Source of the DNA: GCA-2748575 sp965222725
Lineage (GTDB): Bacteria > Pseudomonadota > Gammaproteobacteria > Pseudomonadales > Ketobacteraceae
Direction: 5' to 3'
Assembly (NCBI GenBank): GCA_965222725.1
Contig: OZ244969.1
Coordinates: forward strand, 4,278,001-4,342,000
DNA: 64,000 nt
In this document: piece after piece, positions 14,658 to 23,142 of the stretch
Layout: each line of letters begins with the position of its first letter
How positions within the stretch are numbered: the first letter of the stretch is position 1
Notes under the pieces: model-generated
What the model was told of the DNA's origin: nothing
The model's input: only the letters and a program-made list of their open reading frames with translations
Databases searched by the model: none
Position numbers and translations under genes: made by a program

Positions 14658-16367
14658 TCAACCACCAAACAGGCATTTCATGGCATGCTCCCCGATGGCT
14701 TCTTTGTGGGTAGCCATAAAGTCTTCATTGGAGGTGTAATAATGTAGCGTCAGTTCCAGCTTTTGTTCCGAGTCACCAATGCCCAGCTCCCTGGCTTTCG
14801 CCATATAGACTTTTTCAGTTTCCTCGTTGCTGCGATTGGGGTATTTGATGGTCTGGCAACTGATAAACTTGATTAAATCCAGGGTGGGCTCAGCGGCATA
14901 CACATCATCCTGCGTCAGGCTGGCGAGCTTTTTCTCCATTTCTTTTCGTTGCTGCTCTTTCAGGCGAGCTGCCTCGTGTACTGATTCCGGAACCTTGATG
15001 CTGAAGGAACCTTCGGGTATTGCCGGGATAGCCTGTACTGGGGGCTTTTTACTGTTCACCGAAACGGTGCCTGCTTTTACGGCGTTCTCAATAAGGGCCT
15101 GCATCTTTTCATTACCCTGTTTCCGTGCAATATCCAATGGGGTACGGTCCATAAAATCGGGCTTGGCAGGATCTGCACCCATGGCTATCAGTTCTTTAGC
15201 GAGCTCCAGGTTTCCGGATTTTATCGCCTGGATAAGAGGCGTCGGCTCAGTGCCGCCACTGGTATTGGCCATATTGATATCATGGCCACTGGAAATAATG
15301 GTGTCGATAACATGGCGATTGTTGGTCACAATGGCGTTATCCAACAGCAGCGCTGTCACCTGGTTTTTCACATCGGGTCCGCAATTGCCGCGTACATACT
15401 GGTGCAAACCACCCAGACTCAGCCACAACTCATCTGGACTCTGTTCTTTCACTTCAAAGGTGCCTGCCTGCTCACCCAGGTCGAGCTTGCCATTCTCGAA
15501 AGACCACTTGCCACTTAACTGCATTGCCTGGCCGTAGGTAAAATTACCATCGTCTTTTAGTACCAGACGCGCACCATCGGGTACCAGCTGTTCCTTCTTC
15601 AGTCCCACCGCATTGGAGCACCAGGAACCAACCAGGCTTTCTTTGTTCTGGCTGGTACCATAAGGCCAGCGCTTCAGGTAATCAGTCAGAACGGCGTCCA
15701 TAGTTTGCTGGGCAGTTTCATTTCCGGCGTCGCGGGCTTTTTTATACCAGGCCTTGGCCAGCGTTTTGTCGGCTTTTGTTCCCTGGCCAGCCCAGTGCAT
15801 ATAGGCCATGTTCAAGGCAGCCTTAGCATCACCCAGATTTGCTGCGGTTTCACACATAATCAACGCACTGTAATAAAGCCCGCCGTTATACATTTTTCGA
15901 CAGTTGGCGCTTATCTCTTCCTTTTGTTTTTCAAGGGCAGCCTCTTTGGACGGTGGAGTGAAACGATAGATTTCATCAGTCTTTGAATAGGTAGTTTTCA
16001 CCACTTCATCAAGGGCATTTTTGTGCTCTGTCGTAAAGGTGTCGCCGGTAACCTCAATTATCGGGCGAGTCATTGTGCGGGACTTGGATTCTTCCTTAAC
16101 GTTTGCCTGCATTACCTGGTAGTGCTTGTTGATGGTGACGACCAATTGATCCTGCTCTACAGCCCAGGTACCAACATCAATCATCTGCATTCCCATAAAA
16201 GCATTCACAACGGAATGGTACTCTCCGTTTGGGTGCAGGCCGGCTTGTCCTTCAAACATGTCCATGCTGAAAGTCCAGCCCCCGACAAGATCATTCTTGT
16301 CTACAGCAAACGTGAGTGTTGAAAAAAACAGACAGAAAATGGTTAGAGCAAACCGGGTATTGCGCAT
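14658..16367 (-). CDS. Secreted multi-domain protein: lipocalin-like, Sel1-like and ankyrin repeats
   Basis: 569 aa with a signal peptide (FALTIFCLFFSTLTFA). Domains in order: a beta-type 'LVGGWTF' segment (~25-120); Sel1-type repeats (~155-215, AALNMAYMHWAGQGTKADKTLAKAWYKKA); a second 'LVGSWCS' beta segment (~243-330); ankyrin repeats (~345-435, PLIQAIKSGNLELAKELIAMGADP and DRTPLDIARKQGN); a basic coiled stretch (~460-485) and a C-terminal helical domain with two cysteines. The mix suggests a periplasmic scaffold, but no enzyme motif is visible. Three 15-bp tandem repeats lie about 85-130 bp upstream. Confidence 0.6.
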   Translation of the reverse strand: MRNTRFALTIFCLFFSTLTFAVDKNDLVGGWTFSMDMFEGQAGLHPNGEYHSVVNAFMGMQMIDVGTWAVEQDQLVVTINKHYQVMQANVKEESKSRTMTRPIIEVTGDTFTTEHKNALDEVVKTTYSKTDEIYRFTPPSKEAALEKQKEEISANCRKMYNGGLYYSALIMCETAANLGDAKAALNMAYMHWAGQGTKADKTLAKAWYKKARDAGNETAQQTMDAVLTDYLKRWPYGTSQNKESLVGSWCSNAVGLKKEQLVPDGARLVLKDDGNFTYGQAMQLSGKWSFENGKLDLGEQAGTFEVKEQSPDELWLSLGGLHQYVRGNCGPDVKNQVTALLLDNAIVTNNRHVIDTIISSGHDINMANTSGGTEPTPLIQAIKSGNLELAKELIAMGADPAKPDFMDRTPLDIARKQGNEKMQALIENAVKAGTVSVNSKKPPVQAIPAIPEGSFSIKVPESVHEAARLKEQQRKEMEKKLASLTQDDVYAAEPTLDLIKFISCQTIKYPNRSNEETEKVYMAKARELGIGDSEQKLELTLHYYTSNEDFMATHKEAIGEHAMKCLFGG

Positions 16368-16450
16368 TGAGTTCCTCCCTGGAAAGGATATTTTTGAATT
16401 TTGTTTGAATTAAAGATCATATTCTAGACTGAGAAACCGCATTTTCAAGG

Positions 16451-16495
16451 GAACGTGATACAAAGGCACGTGATACAAGGACACGTGATAACAGA
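16451..16495. repeat. Three 15-bp tandem repeats upstream of the Sel1/ankyrin gene
   Basis: Units start at 16451, 16466 and 16481 and share ACGTGATA(C/A)(A/C)A. On the - strand each reads TATCACGT. Phased spacing upstream of the start at 16367 suggests iterated regulator sites. Confidence 0.55.
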
Positions 16496-16505
16496 CGCAA
16501 AACCT

Positions 16506-16538
16506 TAAACCTGTGGTAAGCGAGACACACGGGGTTTA
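16506..16538 (-). terminator. Possible terminator of the MoaD-BNR operon
   Basis: TAAACC...TGTG and CACA...GGTTTA can pair imperfectly just after the BNR-gene stop; AGGTTTTG follows on the - strand. Weak U-tract, so only a candidate. Confidence 0.3.
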
Positions 16539-16543
16539 CCTTG

Positions 16544-17638
16544 TCAGATAAAACTGACAGCAAACACCGGGGGCAAGTGTGCGGATAACAGTTCCCAGGA
16601 TTCTCCGCCATTTTCGGAAACCCACAGGTTGCCGGTAGTGGAGCCCATTACCAGGCAATCACCGGTAGCGTCCACAGCCAGACCATGACGATACACCAGA
16701 TCGTAGGATTCCTGCGCGGGAAGCCCTTTGTCCAGAATACGGAACGTCTTGCCGCCATCTTCCGTTTTACTGACAACAAATCGGGCATCTTGGGGATAAC
16801 GGTATTCGTCTTTTATAGCCGGTACGAACCAGGCGGTGTCGGGGTCTTTGGGATGTACCGCTACTGCAAAGCCAAAACTGGTGGGTTGCCCGGTTATGGA
16901 TTCCCATTGATTGCCGCCGTTCGAGGAAATAAAAATACCATTATGATGCTGTACCCAAAGCCTGTCAGGATCCGAAGCGCACTGGACCAGGCAATGCGGG
17001 TCCTGGATTTCCGGGTTTTCCTGTTGGTCAGGTGGCATATAGTCGGCCCGCATTCCTTTGGTGGTCGCGTTCCAGGTGGCACCATTATCAACGCTCTGCC
17101 AGATACCACCGCAGGATATGGCCAGGGTGATATGTTCAGGGTTTCGCGGATCAACGCAAATGGAATGAATACCCGGCTCATCGTACCCGCCACCGAACCA
17201 TTTTGATCGCAGGGGGTTGTCCCACAGGTTACGGCATAGTTCCCAGGATGCTCCGGCATCTGTGCTCTTGAATAAACCGCCCGGGATAGTGCCCGCCCAG
17301 AGGGTACCGGGAGCGCCTGCTGCCAGGCTCCAGATAAGTTTCAGACTGGGGGCTTCATTGCCTGCTTCAGGTGCAGGTATCTCTTCATAGGCAGGTATCT
17401 CTTCATAGGAAGGGGCGTTAACTTCCTGCCAATCCTTACCATCATTATCGGAACGGTGCAGTTTCACGCCAAAATGCCCCAGATTAAGCGCGGCGTATCG
17501 TTTGCCGTCGTGGGGATCTCTGAGGGCCATTGACACCTGCTCACCCAGGAATGCTCTTTGGGAAATTTGCCAACCGGCAGCAGAGCGCTGAAATTCGAAC
17601 AAACCTTTACGGGTAGAAACCAGTATTTTCTGAGACAT
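16544..17638 (-). CDS. BNR/Asp-box repeat beta-propeller protein
   Basis: 364 aa, no signal peptide. It carries repeated Asp-box motifs of sialidase/Vps10-type propellers: SDNDGKDW, STDAGASWE, SVDNGATWN, SSNGGNQWE, TEDGGKTF and SENGGESWE. These mark a beta-propeller but not catalysis, so 'glycosidase' would be over-annotation. It lies 12 bp downstream of a MoaD/ThiS-like gene; as far as I recall this pairing recurs in many bacteria, suggesting a joint but unknown role. It contains an in-frame 18-bp tandem duplication (YEEIPA twice). Confidence 0.78.
   Translation of the reverse strand: MSQKILVSTRKGLFEFQRSAAGWQISQRAFLGEQVSMALRDPHDGKRYAALNLGHFGVKLHRSDNDGKDWQEVNAPSYEEIPAYEEIPAPEAGNEAPSLKLIWSLAAGAPGTLWAGTIPGGLFKSTDAGASWELCRNLWDNPLRSKWFGGGYDEPGIHSICVDPRNPEHITLAISCGGIWQSVDNGATWNATTKGMRADYMPPDQQENPEIQDPHCLVQCASDPDRLWVQHHNGIFISSNGGNQWESITGQPTSFGFAVAVHPKDPDTAWFVPAIKDEYRYPQDARFVVSKTEDGGKTFRILDKGLPAQESYDLVYRHGLAVDATGDCLVMGSTTGNLWVSENGGESWELLSAHLPPVFAVSFI
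17375..17410. repeat. 18-bp perfect tandem duplication inside the BNR gene
   Basis: Two identical 18-bp units (17375-17392, 17393-17410) duplicate YEEIPA in a loop between propeller repeats. In frame, so the protein stays open. Confidence 0.85.
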
Positions 17639-17650
17639 TCCCTGCCTTCC

Positions 17651-17920
17651 TCAGCCTCCTGACAAGGCTTGCATTAGATAGATTTCTGATTGAGGTAATA
17701 CACTTGCTGACAAGACGTGCTCCCGCGGAACCAGCTCGCCATCAACAAAAATGGCAACGTGCTTTCGCACCCTGCCCTGATCGTCCAGTAAATAGTTATT
17801 CAGTCGGGGGTAATTAGCCGCCATACTGTTCAGCACGTCGGATACGGTGTCTCCTGCGTAGTTAGCAGGTTCACAGGGGCCAATATTTTCCAGCCGGGTT
17901 GTGCAGACTACTGTAGCCAT
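17651..17920 (-). CDS. MoaD/ThiS-family ubiquitin-like protein
   Basis: 89 aa ending in Gly-Gly (ALSGG), the mark of sulfur-carrier beta-grasp proteins that are adenylated and thiocarboxylated at the C-terminus. Internal pattern fits (TVSDVLNSMAANYPRL, VAIFVDGELV, SEIYLMQALSGG). It is not with moaE/thiG here but 12 bp before a BNR-repeat gene, so it is probably not the molybdopterin or thiamine carrier. Sulfur transfer for another product or protein tagging are possible. Ten bp separate it from the upstream transglycosylase gene. Confidence 0.8.
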   Translation of the reverse strand: MATVVCTTRLENIGPCEPANYAGDTVSDVLNSMAANYPRLNNYLLDDQGRVRKHVAIFVDGELVPREHVLSASVLPQSEIYLMQALSGG

Positions 17921-17930
17921 CAGTATTTAC

Positions 17931-19151
17931 CTAGTTTTTCATCCCCGCTTTTTCGGATGCCAATCGGGTTAATGCCTTTATAACATCCCTGTGGGGAAAC
18001 CCGTCGGCTATGAATCCATGTTGTTTCTGAAACAAACGCAACGATTCTTTGGTTTTTGTGCCAAAAATGCCGTCGACCTTACCTGCGTCAAAGCCCAGCA
18101 CGTTCAGGTTTGTCTGCAGGCTTTTAATGACTGAGATCGTAAAGGGATCATGTTTGGGCGGCTGTGAATGCAGGCCATCTTCGCCCTTTATTCTGTCAGC
18201 AAGTATGCCAACGGAAAGCGCATAAAACTCGGACAGGTTCCATTTCAGTATGACATTAAAGTTATCGTACACAAGAAATGCCGGGCCTTTGTGACCGGAC
18301 GGCACCAGCACTGCCGCTGTTTTATCCAGGTCCGGCAGTGGGCTTTTATTGCTATCAAGCACACCGGCAGACGCCCAGAATTTCAGGGGCTGAGGTTTGT
18401 CTCTGCCCGCCAGGCTATAATCAAAATCTCGCGGCAGCAGTACCTCCCTGCCCCAGCGCCACTCTGGTTCCCATCCCAGCTGCTGCAGATATAGCGCCGC
18501 TGAGGTAAAAGCGTCCTCCAGACTGTTCCACAGGTCCGCCTTTCCATCCTTGTCGGCATCACGGGCGTAGCGCCGATAGGTACTGGGCATGAACTGCATA
18601 TTTCCCATGGCGCCTGCCCAGGAACCAAGCATGGTATCCCGACCTGCCACTCCGGTTTGCACCAGCCACAGGGCATCCATCAGTTCGGTGGTAAAAAACT
18701 CGCTACGCCGGGGATCACAGGCAAGGGTTGTCAGGGAATCCAGTACGTTGATTTTACCCAGATGCCGGCCAAAGTTGGTTTCCATTCCCCAAAAAGCCAC
18801 CAGGTAATGTGCTGGAACTCCGTATTGCCTGGCCAGGCTGTTAAGGAGTTCACTGTGGAATTCCAGGAGTTTACGGCCTTGCAGTACCCTGAAATCCGTT
18901 ACCCGCTGAGAGTAATAGCCATAAAACGTTTGTGAAAATTCAGGCTGCTTGCGATCAAGCTCAATTACTCTTGGCAAATACCGCACATCGGCAAAAACCG
19001 TTTCCACAACTCTGGGGCTGATATTGGTATCCAGTGCCTGGCGTTTCAACCTGTCTACGCAGGTTTCAAAGGTCATAGCCGCCCAGGTAGCAGACGACAC
19101 CAGCCAGAACGCTGTTAGAAAAAGCAGGAATTGCGGAATGCCTCGTATCAT
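17931..19151 (-). CDS. MltB-family lytic murein transglycosylase with peptidoglycan-binding domain
   Basis: 406 aa with a signal peptide (LLFLTAFWLVSSATWA). The SLT_2/MltB domain spans ~27-325 with catalytic Glu124 in WGMETNFG and the substrate-cleft block GSWAGAMGNMQFMPSTY. A PG_binding_1 domain follows (~335-395, LQTNLNVLGFDAGKVDGIFGTKT). It cleaves glycan strands to 1,6-anhydromuropeptides in the periplasm. Not a lipoprotein by sequence, so closer to the soluble MltB paralogues with PGBD. It may be co-transcribed with the MoaD-BNR pair downstream. Confidence 0.9.
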   Translation of the reverse strand: MIRGIPQFLLFLTAFWLVSSATWAAMTFETCVDRLKRQALDTNISPRVVETVFADVRYLPRVIELDRKQPEFSQTFYGYYSQRVTDFRVLQGRKLLEFHSELLNSLARQYGVPAHYLVAFWGMETNFGRHLGKINVLDSLTTLACDPRRSEFFTTELMDALWLVQTGVAGRDTMLGSWAGAMGNMQFMPSTYRRYARDADKDGKADLWNSLEDAFTSAALYLQQLGWEPEWRWGREVLLPRDFDYSLAGRDKPQPLKFWASAGVLDSNKSPLPDLDKTAAVLVPSGHKGPAFLVYDNFNVILKWNLSEFYALSVGILADRIKGEDGLHSQPPKHDPFTISVIKSLQTNLNVLGFDAGKVDGIFGTKTKESLRLFQKQHGFIADGFPHRDVIKALTRLASEKAGMKN

Positions 19152-19221
19152 TGATCAGTCAGCTCAACTTGTTGTTTTCACGATTATTTCACAGCCAATC
19201 TACCATGATCGTCGCTGCCAT

Positions 19222-19458
19222 ATGAAGAGCAAAGCGGGTGATTTGCGATGCATTTTCGGCAAGTCTGCCCAAATTGCAATTTTTACAAGGTCAGGTGCAA
19301 TTTTAGCAGTGTTTTCACTCGCAACTATCGGAATTTCGGTGGCGTACCGGCGCTATCAAATTGCAATAGTGCTTTCATTGATTAACTTTTTGATCTTTCA
19401 GTTCTCCAAATCGATGAAGAAAGTCAAAGCCTCTGACCGGGAACAAACTGGTGGATAA
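19222..19458 (+). CDS. Possible small two-helix membrane protein, 78 aa
   Basis: In the 309-bp gap between the transglycosylase and the hybrid kinase, a + strand frame from ATG 19222 encodes two hydrophobic segments (GAILAVFSLATIGISVAY and YQIAIVLSLINFLIFQF) separated by RR and followed by a basic tail (KSMKKVKASDR). Membrane-like composition and positive-inside pattern favour a real gene. There is no clear ribosome site or known family. It ends two bases before the convergent kinase stop. Confidence 0.35.
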   Translation: MKSKAGDLRCIFGKSAQIAIFTRSGAILAVFSLATIGISVAYRRYQIAIVLSLINFLIFQFSKSMKKVKASDREQTGG

Positions 19459-19460
19459 GT

Positions 19461-21872
19461 TTATGGTGGGTCGGCGCGTAGCCATTTTTGGAAAATTTCC
19501 TCCATTTTCTCCTGTTTCACCGGCTTGCTGACAAAATCGTTCATACCACATTCCCGGCAACGGGCCCTGTCGCTGTCCATGACATTGGCGGTCACCGCAA
19601 CAATGGGCGCGCTGGCAACAGGCAGATCCAGTGATCTGATTGCTCTGGTAGCCTCAAACCCATCCATTACAGGCATTTGCAGATCCATTAGTATCATGTC
19701 GAATGGCTCTTTTTGTGCCATCTCCACGGCTATTTCGCCATTTTCAGCAATGGTGGCTTCCATACCGAATTTTTTCAGCAGTCCTTTCATCACCATCTGA
19801 TTAACATTGTTATCCTCCACCACCAGAATGCGGGCCGATTGAGGCAGTCGTCCACCGGTTCTTTCCATACCGGTCTCACGACGGTCTGGCAGGAATGCAA
19901 GCCCCAAGGCCAGAGTAAAGCAACTGCCGCCCTCGGGGCCGGGTTCATAAGTCAGCTCTCCCCCCATGGCAGACGCCAACTGCCGACTGATACTAAGGCC
20001 CAGACCAAGCCCGCCATAACGGCGGTGATAGGAACTGTCTACCTGATGGAACTTTTCGAATATCTGTTCGCGGGAATCCGGAGGTACCCCTATGCCGCTG
20101 TCGCAGACGTGAAAATACAGAGTCGTTCTTTGATTGTTGCCGGTTTCGGTCTCTGCAAGCTGCTCTTGTGCCTCTACCCTCAGCGATACACTGCCTTCGT
20201 GGGTGAACTTGATGGCATTATCCAGCAGGCAGGCCAGGATTCTCTGAATCCGTGTTTTGTCACCCACTAACCTGTCGGGCAACATGTCCGGCACCTCAAC
20301 CCTGATCAGGAGATGCCGGGCAGCTGCCCGTTGTTTGAATTCCCGGACCACGTCATCACACATTTTTTGCAGGCTGAATTCCATTTCTTCCAGCTGAGTC
20401 TGGCCTGATTGCATTTCGGCATAGCCCAGTATGCCTTCCACCATGCCCATCATTTCCAAGGCCGACTGGTTACCGATTTCACCCAGGCGTTTTATCTCTT
20501 CCATGTTGTCGCTTTTGAGAATACTTTCCATGCTGGACAATACACCATTCATGGGCGTGCGCAGTTCATGGCTGATGGTTGCCAGGAAATCATTTTTTAC
20601 TCTCAGGCTCTCTTCCAGTGAACGGTTTGCTTCCAGCAAGGCTTCCTTGGCCTGCAGCTCCAGATGACTGCGCTCTTCATCTACCAGGCGCACCCGGTAG
20701 GCCAGTGCAAAAGTAAACAGTATTACTTCCATAGCACTGCCAATCTGAGTGATATGTATGGTGACACTGTTCAAAGGAATAACACCGGCATTAACAAAAA
20801 GGTGAACCAGCAGGGATCCGGTGAATACCACCCAACCCACCACAAACAGGCGCGCATGACGCTGGCCATAGGACCAGGAAAGACCGCCTTCCACCAGACC
20901 AAGCACCAGGCCAAAGAGCCCCAGAGACATACCGATCACAATAGCGAAGCTGATGGGCAATAGAAATACCGAGGCCAGGCTGAAAACCGCCACCGCCATA
21001 AATCCGCGATGCAGCCATATGAAACGTGGACCGAGCTCACGGAGATTGAGGAAATTAAATACAAAAAGCGCGCGAAACAGAATAAAGAGGTTCAGAAACG
21101 TCATGGGACCATGATCGTTCCAGTGAACTGATTCCTGCCAGAAATGCTGGAAGGTATAGCCGTTCATACTGGCATCGAACAGCGCAAAAGCGGCAATAGA
21201 GCCCACGTAATAAAGGTAATTGGTATCCCTGACAGAGAAAAACACCGCCAGGTTATAAATGATCATGACAAAGATAATGCCATAGTAAAAACTGTGGCCC
21301 ATTAACAGGTTTCGGTCTTGCTGATCAAACGCCACAGGTTTCCACAGTATGAGCGGCATCATTTGCGGGCTGTCAGTGCTTACCCTCAGGTAGATGTCGG
21401 TGGCTTGTTCGCTGCTCAATTCGAGCGGAAATACAAAGTTCCGGTTTTGCACCGGCCGCTCGTAAAATGGCTCCATGTCCCCGGTGTTAAACTGGTGAAC
21501 AACTTTTCCACCACGAACGTAGTACACATCCAGGTAATCAATCAGCGGGCTGCCTGTCTGGAGCAGAAACTCCCGGGATTCGCCTGCGTCCAATATCAGC
21601 GATAACCGGTACCAGTAGGTTCGCCAGTCGAAACCAAAATTGGCCACTTCCGGCCCGGTAGCTTTCCAGTTTACCTTGTTCGATGACCGCAACAACTGAT
21701 CAATGGTGAGTTGACCGGTTTCATCAATATGGTATTCCACCCCATCGGTGAACTGCACCGAATCTGTGTTCTGCTCCACAGCGATCGTGTCGGGCGAATC
21801 CGCCATCGCAAAGGGAAACCAGAAAAGGAGGAATGCACAAGCTAAGCGCCTGGCAGCTGTGGATGTACGCAT
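19461..21872 (-). CDS. 7TMR-DISM hybrid sensor histidine kinase / response regulator
   Basis: 803 aa: signal peptide; periplasmic 7TMR-DISMED2 domain (~45-185, FGFDWRTYWYRLSL); seven membrane segments (~190-400); coiled coil; HisKA with H-box ATISHELRTPMNG (~435); HATPase with GLGLGLSISRQLA; and a C-terminal receiver with the phospho-acceptor Asp in MILMDLQMPVMDGFEA and Lys in FVSKPVK. DISM receptors are thought to sense carbohydrate-like or other small ligands. No HPt domain or partner regulator is nearby, so the phosphorelay output is elsewhere. The 7TM half resembles that of the GGDEF/EAL protein at 61202. Confidence 0.92.
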   Translation of the reverse strand: MRTSTAARRLACAFLLFWFPFAMADSPDTIAVEQNTDSVQFTDGVEYHIDETGQLTIDQLLRSSNKVNWKATGPEVANFGFDWRTYWYRLSLILDAGESREFLLQTGSPLIDYLDVYYVRGGKVVHQFNTGDMEPFYERPVQNRNFVFPLELSSEQATDIYLRVSTDSPQMMPLILWKPVAFDQQDRNLLMGHSFYYGIIFVMIIYNLAVFFSVRDTNYLYYVGSIAAFALFDASMNGYTFQHFWQESVHWNDHGPMTFLNLFILFRALFVFNFLNLRELGPRFIWLHRGFMAVAVFSLASVFLLPISFAIVIGMSLGLFGLVLGLVEGGLSWSYGQRHARLFVVGWVVFTGSLLVHLFVNAGVIPLNSVTIHITQIGSAMEVILFTFALAYRVRLVDEERSHLELQAKEALLEANRSLEESLRVKNDFLATISHELRTPMNGVLSSMESILKSDNMEEIKRLGEIGNQSALEMMGMVEGILGYAEMQSGQTQLEEMEFSLQKMCDDVVREFKQRAAARHLLIRVEVPDMLPDRLVGDKTRIQRILACLLDNAIKFTHEGSVSLRVEAQEQLAETETGNNQRTTLYFHVCDSGIGVPPDSREQIFEKFHQVDSSYHRRYGGLGLGLSISRQLASAMGGELTYEPGPEGGSCFTLALGLAFLPDRRETGMERTGGRLPQSARILVVEDNNVNQMVMKGLLKKFGMEATIAENGEIAVEMAQKEPFDMILMDLQMPVMDGFEATRAIRSLDLPVASAPIVAVTANVMDSDRARCRECGMNDFVSKPVKQEKMEEIFQKWLRADPP

Positions 21873-22022
21873 ATTCGCTATAGGGCCCTTCCCACGTTGG
21901 GCTAGATTAATCAGGCATTCCTGGGAAGTGTGGTTAAAGCCGGCTTATCTGCCAGACAGTGGCATTAGCCGCAAGGCGGGAAGGAAGATATGAAACCGGC
22001 CGTGGAATCAACGACTTAAGGG

Positions 22023-22244
22023 TCAGGCGCAGCGATACTGAAAACCGCTTTTGGAACCTTCTTTCTTTTTGACGTCATCGTCACAGTGCATGATCAGGGG
22101 CTTGCCCTCATCGATAATGCATTTGTCGCAGGCCAGGCCGATATCCCGTAACTCTATTTCTCCGGTTTTCAGGGGAAACTCCACTTTAACAAGGTAGCTG
22201 GTGTGGCCATTAATAGGCTCTTTACAATAAAGGCAGCACTGCAT
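22023..22244 (-). CDS. Small zinc-ribbon-like protein, 73 aa
   Basis: Two pairs of cysteines spaced as a possible zinc site (CLYC near the N-terminus, CDKC at about residue 40) with the sequence RDIGLACDKCIIDEG between beta-type strands. No signal peptide. Start set at ATG 22244 with GGAG six bases upstream; a TTG one codon earlier has worse spacing. Family unknown to me. Confidence 0.55.
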   Translation of the reverse strand: MQCCLYCKEPINGHTSYLVKVEFPLKTGEIELRDIGLACDKCIIDEGKPLIMHCDDDVKKKEGSKSGFQYRCA

Positions 22245-22435
22245 CAATTTCTCCGGTACCCCGTGGGTAAGCTGGCAACGTACTTTAAGAAGCGTACATG
22301 CTTTCAGGTGGTATTACTGCCTACAAGGTATCAGATTGAAGGATTCAAAATAATGGCGCCATAAACGAAAGGCGAGAATTGCGCCAGTATCATGCTGTTT
22401 ATTCGGGGATTTAGAGAATCATCTTTGGAAGCAGT

Positions 22436-22472
22436 GTTGAATCCGCCTACCGGGACAGCGAACGGATTCAAC
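22436..22472. terminator. Perfect 10-bp inverted repeat downstream of the VOC gene
   Basis: GTTGAATCCG (22436-22445) and CGGATTCAAC (22463-22472) with a 17-nt loop, 12 bp after the VOC-gene stop on the - strand. No U-tract. It could be a terminator or mRNA-stabilising hairpin. Confidence 0.4.
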
Positions 22473-22483
22473 CCAAATTAAAG

Positions 22484-22945
22484 TCAACCTAACGCTTCAA
22501 TCACTTCAGGCGGAGCCTGCACCAATTCAATCAGCACGCCTTCGCCGGCAATGGGAAACTGATCGTTACTCTTGGGGTGCATAAAAGTGACGTCATATCC
22601 TGCAGCCCCTTTGCGAATACCACCGGGAGCAAAACGCACGCCCTGCTCTGTCAGCCATTCCACAGCTGTGGGCAGGTCATCAATCCAGAGTCCAATATGG
22701 TTCAGCGGAGTGGCATGCACCGCGGGTTTTTTGTCCGGGTCTACCGGTTGCATCAGGTCCACTTCCACTTTGTAAGGCCCGGAACCGATAGCACAGATGT
22801 CTTCGTCGACATTTTCACGCTCTGAAACAAAATTACCGGTAACTTCCAGCCCAAGCATATCTACCCAGAGTGTTCTCAATTTGTCTTTCGACGGCGCGCC
22901 AATCGCTATCTGTTGTACACCAAGCACTTTAAATGGACGTTGCAT
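22484..22945 (-). CDS. VOC-superfamily (glyoxalase-like) protein
   Basis: 153 aa. Two beta-alpha-beta-beta-beta modules: GVQQIAIGAPSKDKLRTLWVDMLGLEVTG and LNHIGLWIDDLPTAVEWLTEQGVRF, with candidate metal ligands His in LNHIGLW and Glu in VLIELVQ. This resembles lactoylglutathione lyase/methylmalonyl-CoA epimerase relatives. I use ATG 22945; the longer open frame upstream has no ribosome site and an un-VOC-like extension. Reaction not assignable. Confidence 0.75.
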   Translation of the reverse strand: MQRPFKVLGVQQIAIGAPSKDKLRTLWVDMLGLEVTGNFVSERENVDEDICAIGSGPYKVEVDLMQPVDPDKKPAVHATPLNHIGLWIDDLPTAVEWLTEQGVRFAPGGIRKGAAGYDVTFMHPKSNDQFPIAGEGVLIELVQAPPEVIEALG

Positions 22946-23142
22946 AGACCTGTTCCTGTCTGTTATTGATGGGTTTAAATGTTGTGGGGCAGTATACCTG
23001 ACTGCCCATTCCGGTTTAAGCCCCACTTGTTTACAAATCATTCACCAGGTAACACGGGGTTTCCGGTTAACTACCGTTCGAATACCGTGTGTATATTAGT
23101 TGCTATCATAATCAGTAAAAGCCCTTGCCGGAGTAATCCATC

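Noticed and set aside
14827..15537. 236-codon + strand open frame
   Set aside because: Lies wholly inside the Sel1/ankyrin gene on the other strand; composition is that of an antisense shadow.
16544..17638. Sialidase or other glycosidase
   Set aside because: Only Asp-box propeller repeats are visible; no sialidase arginine triad or catalytic residues could be identified.
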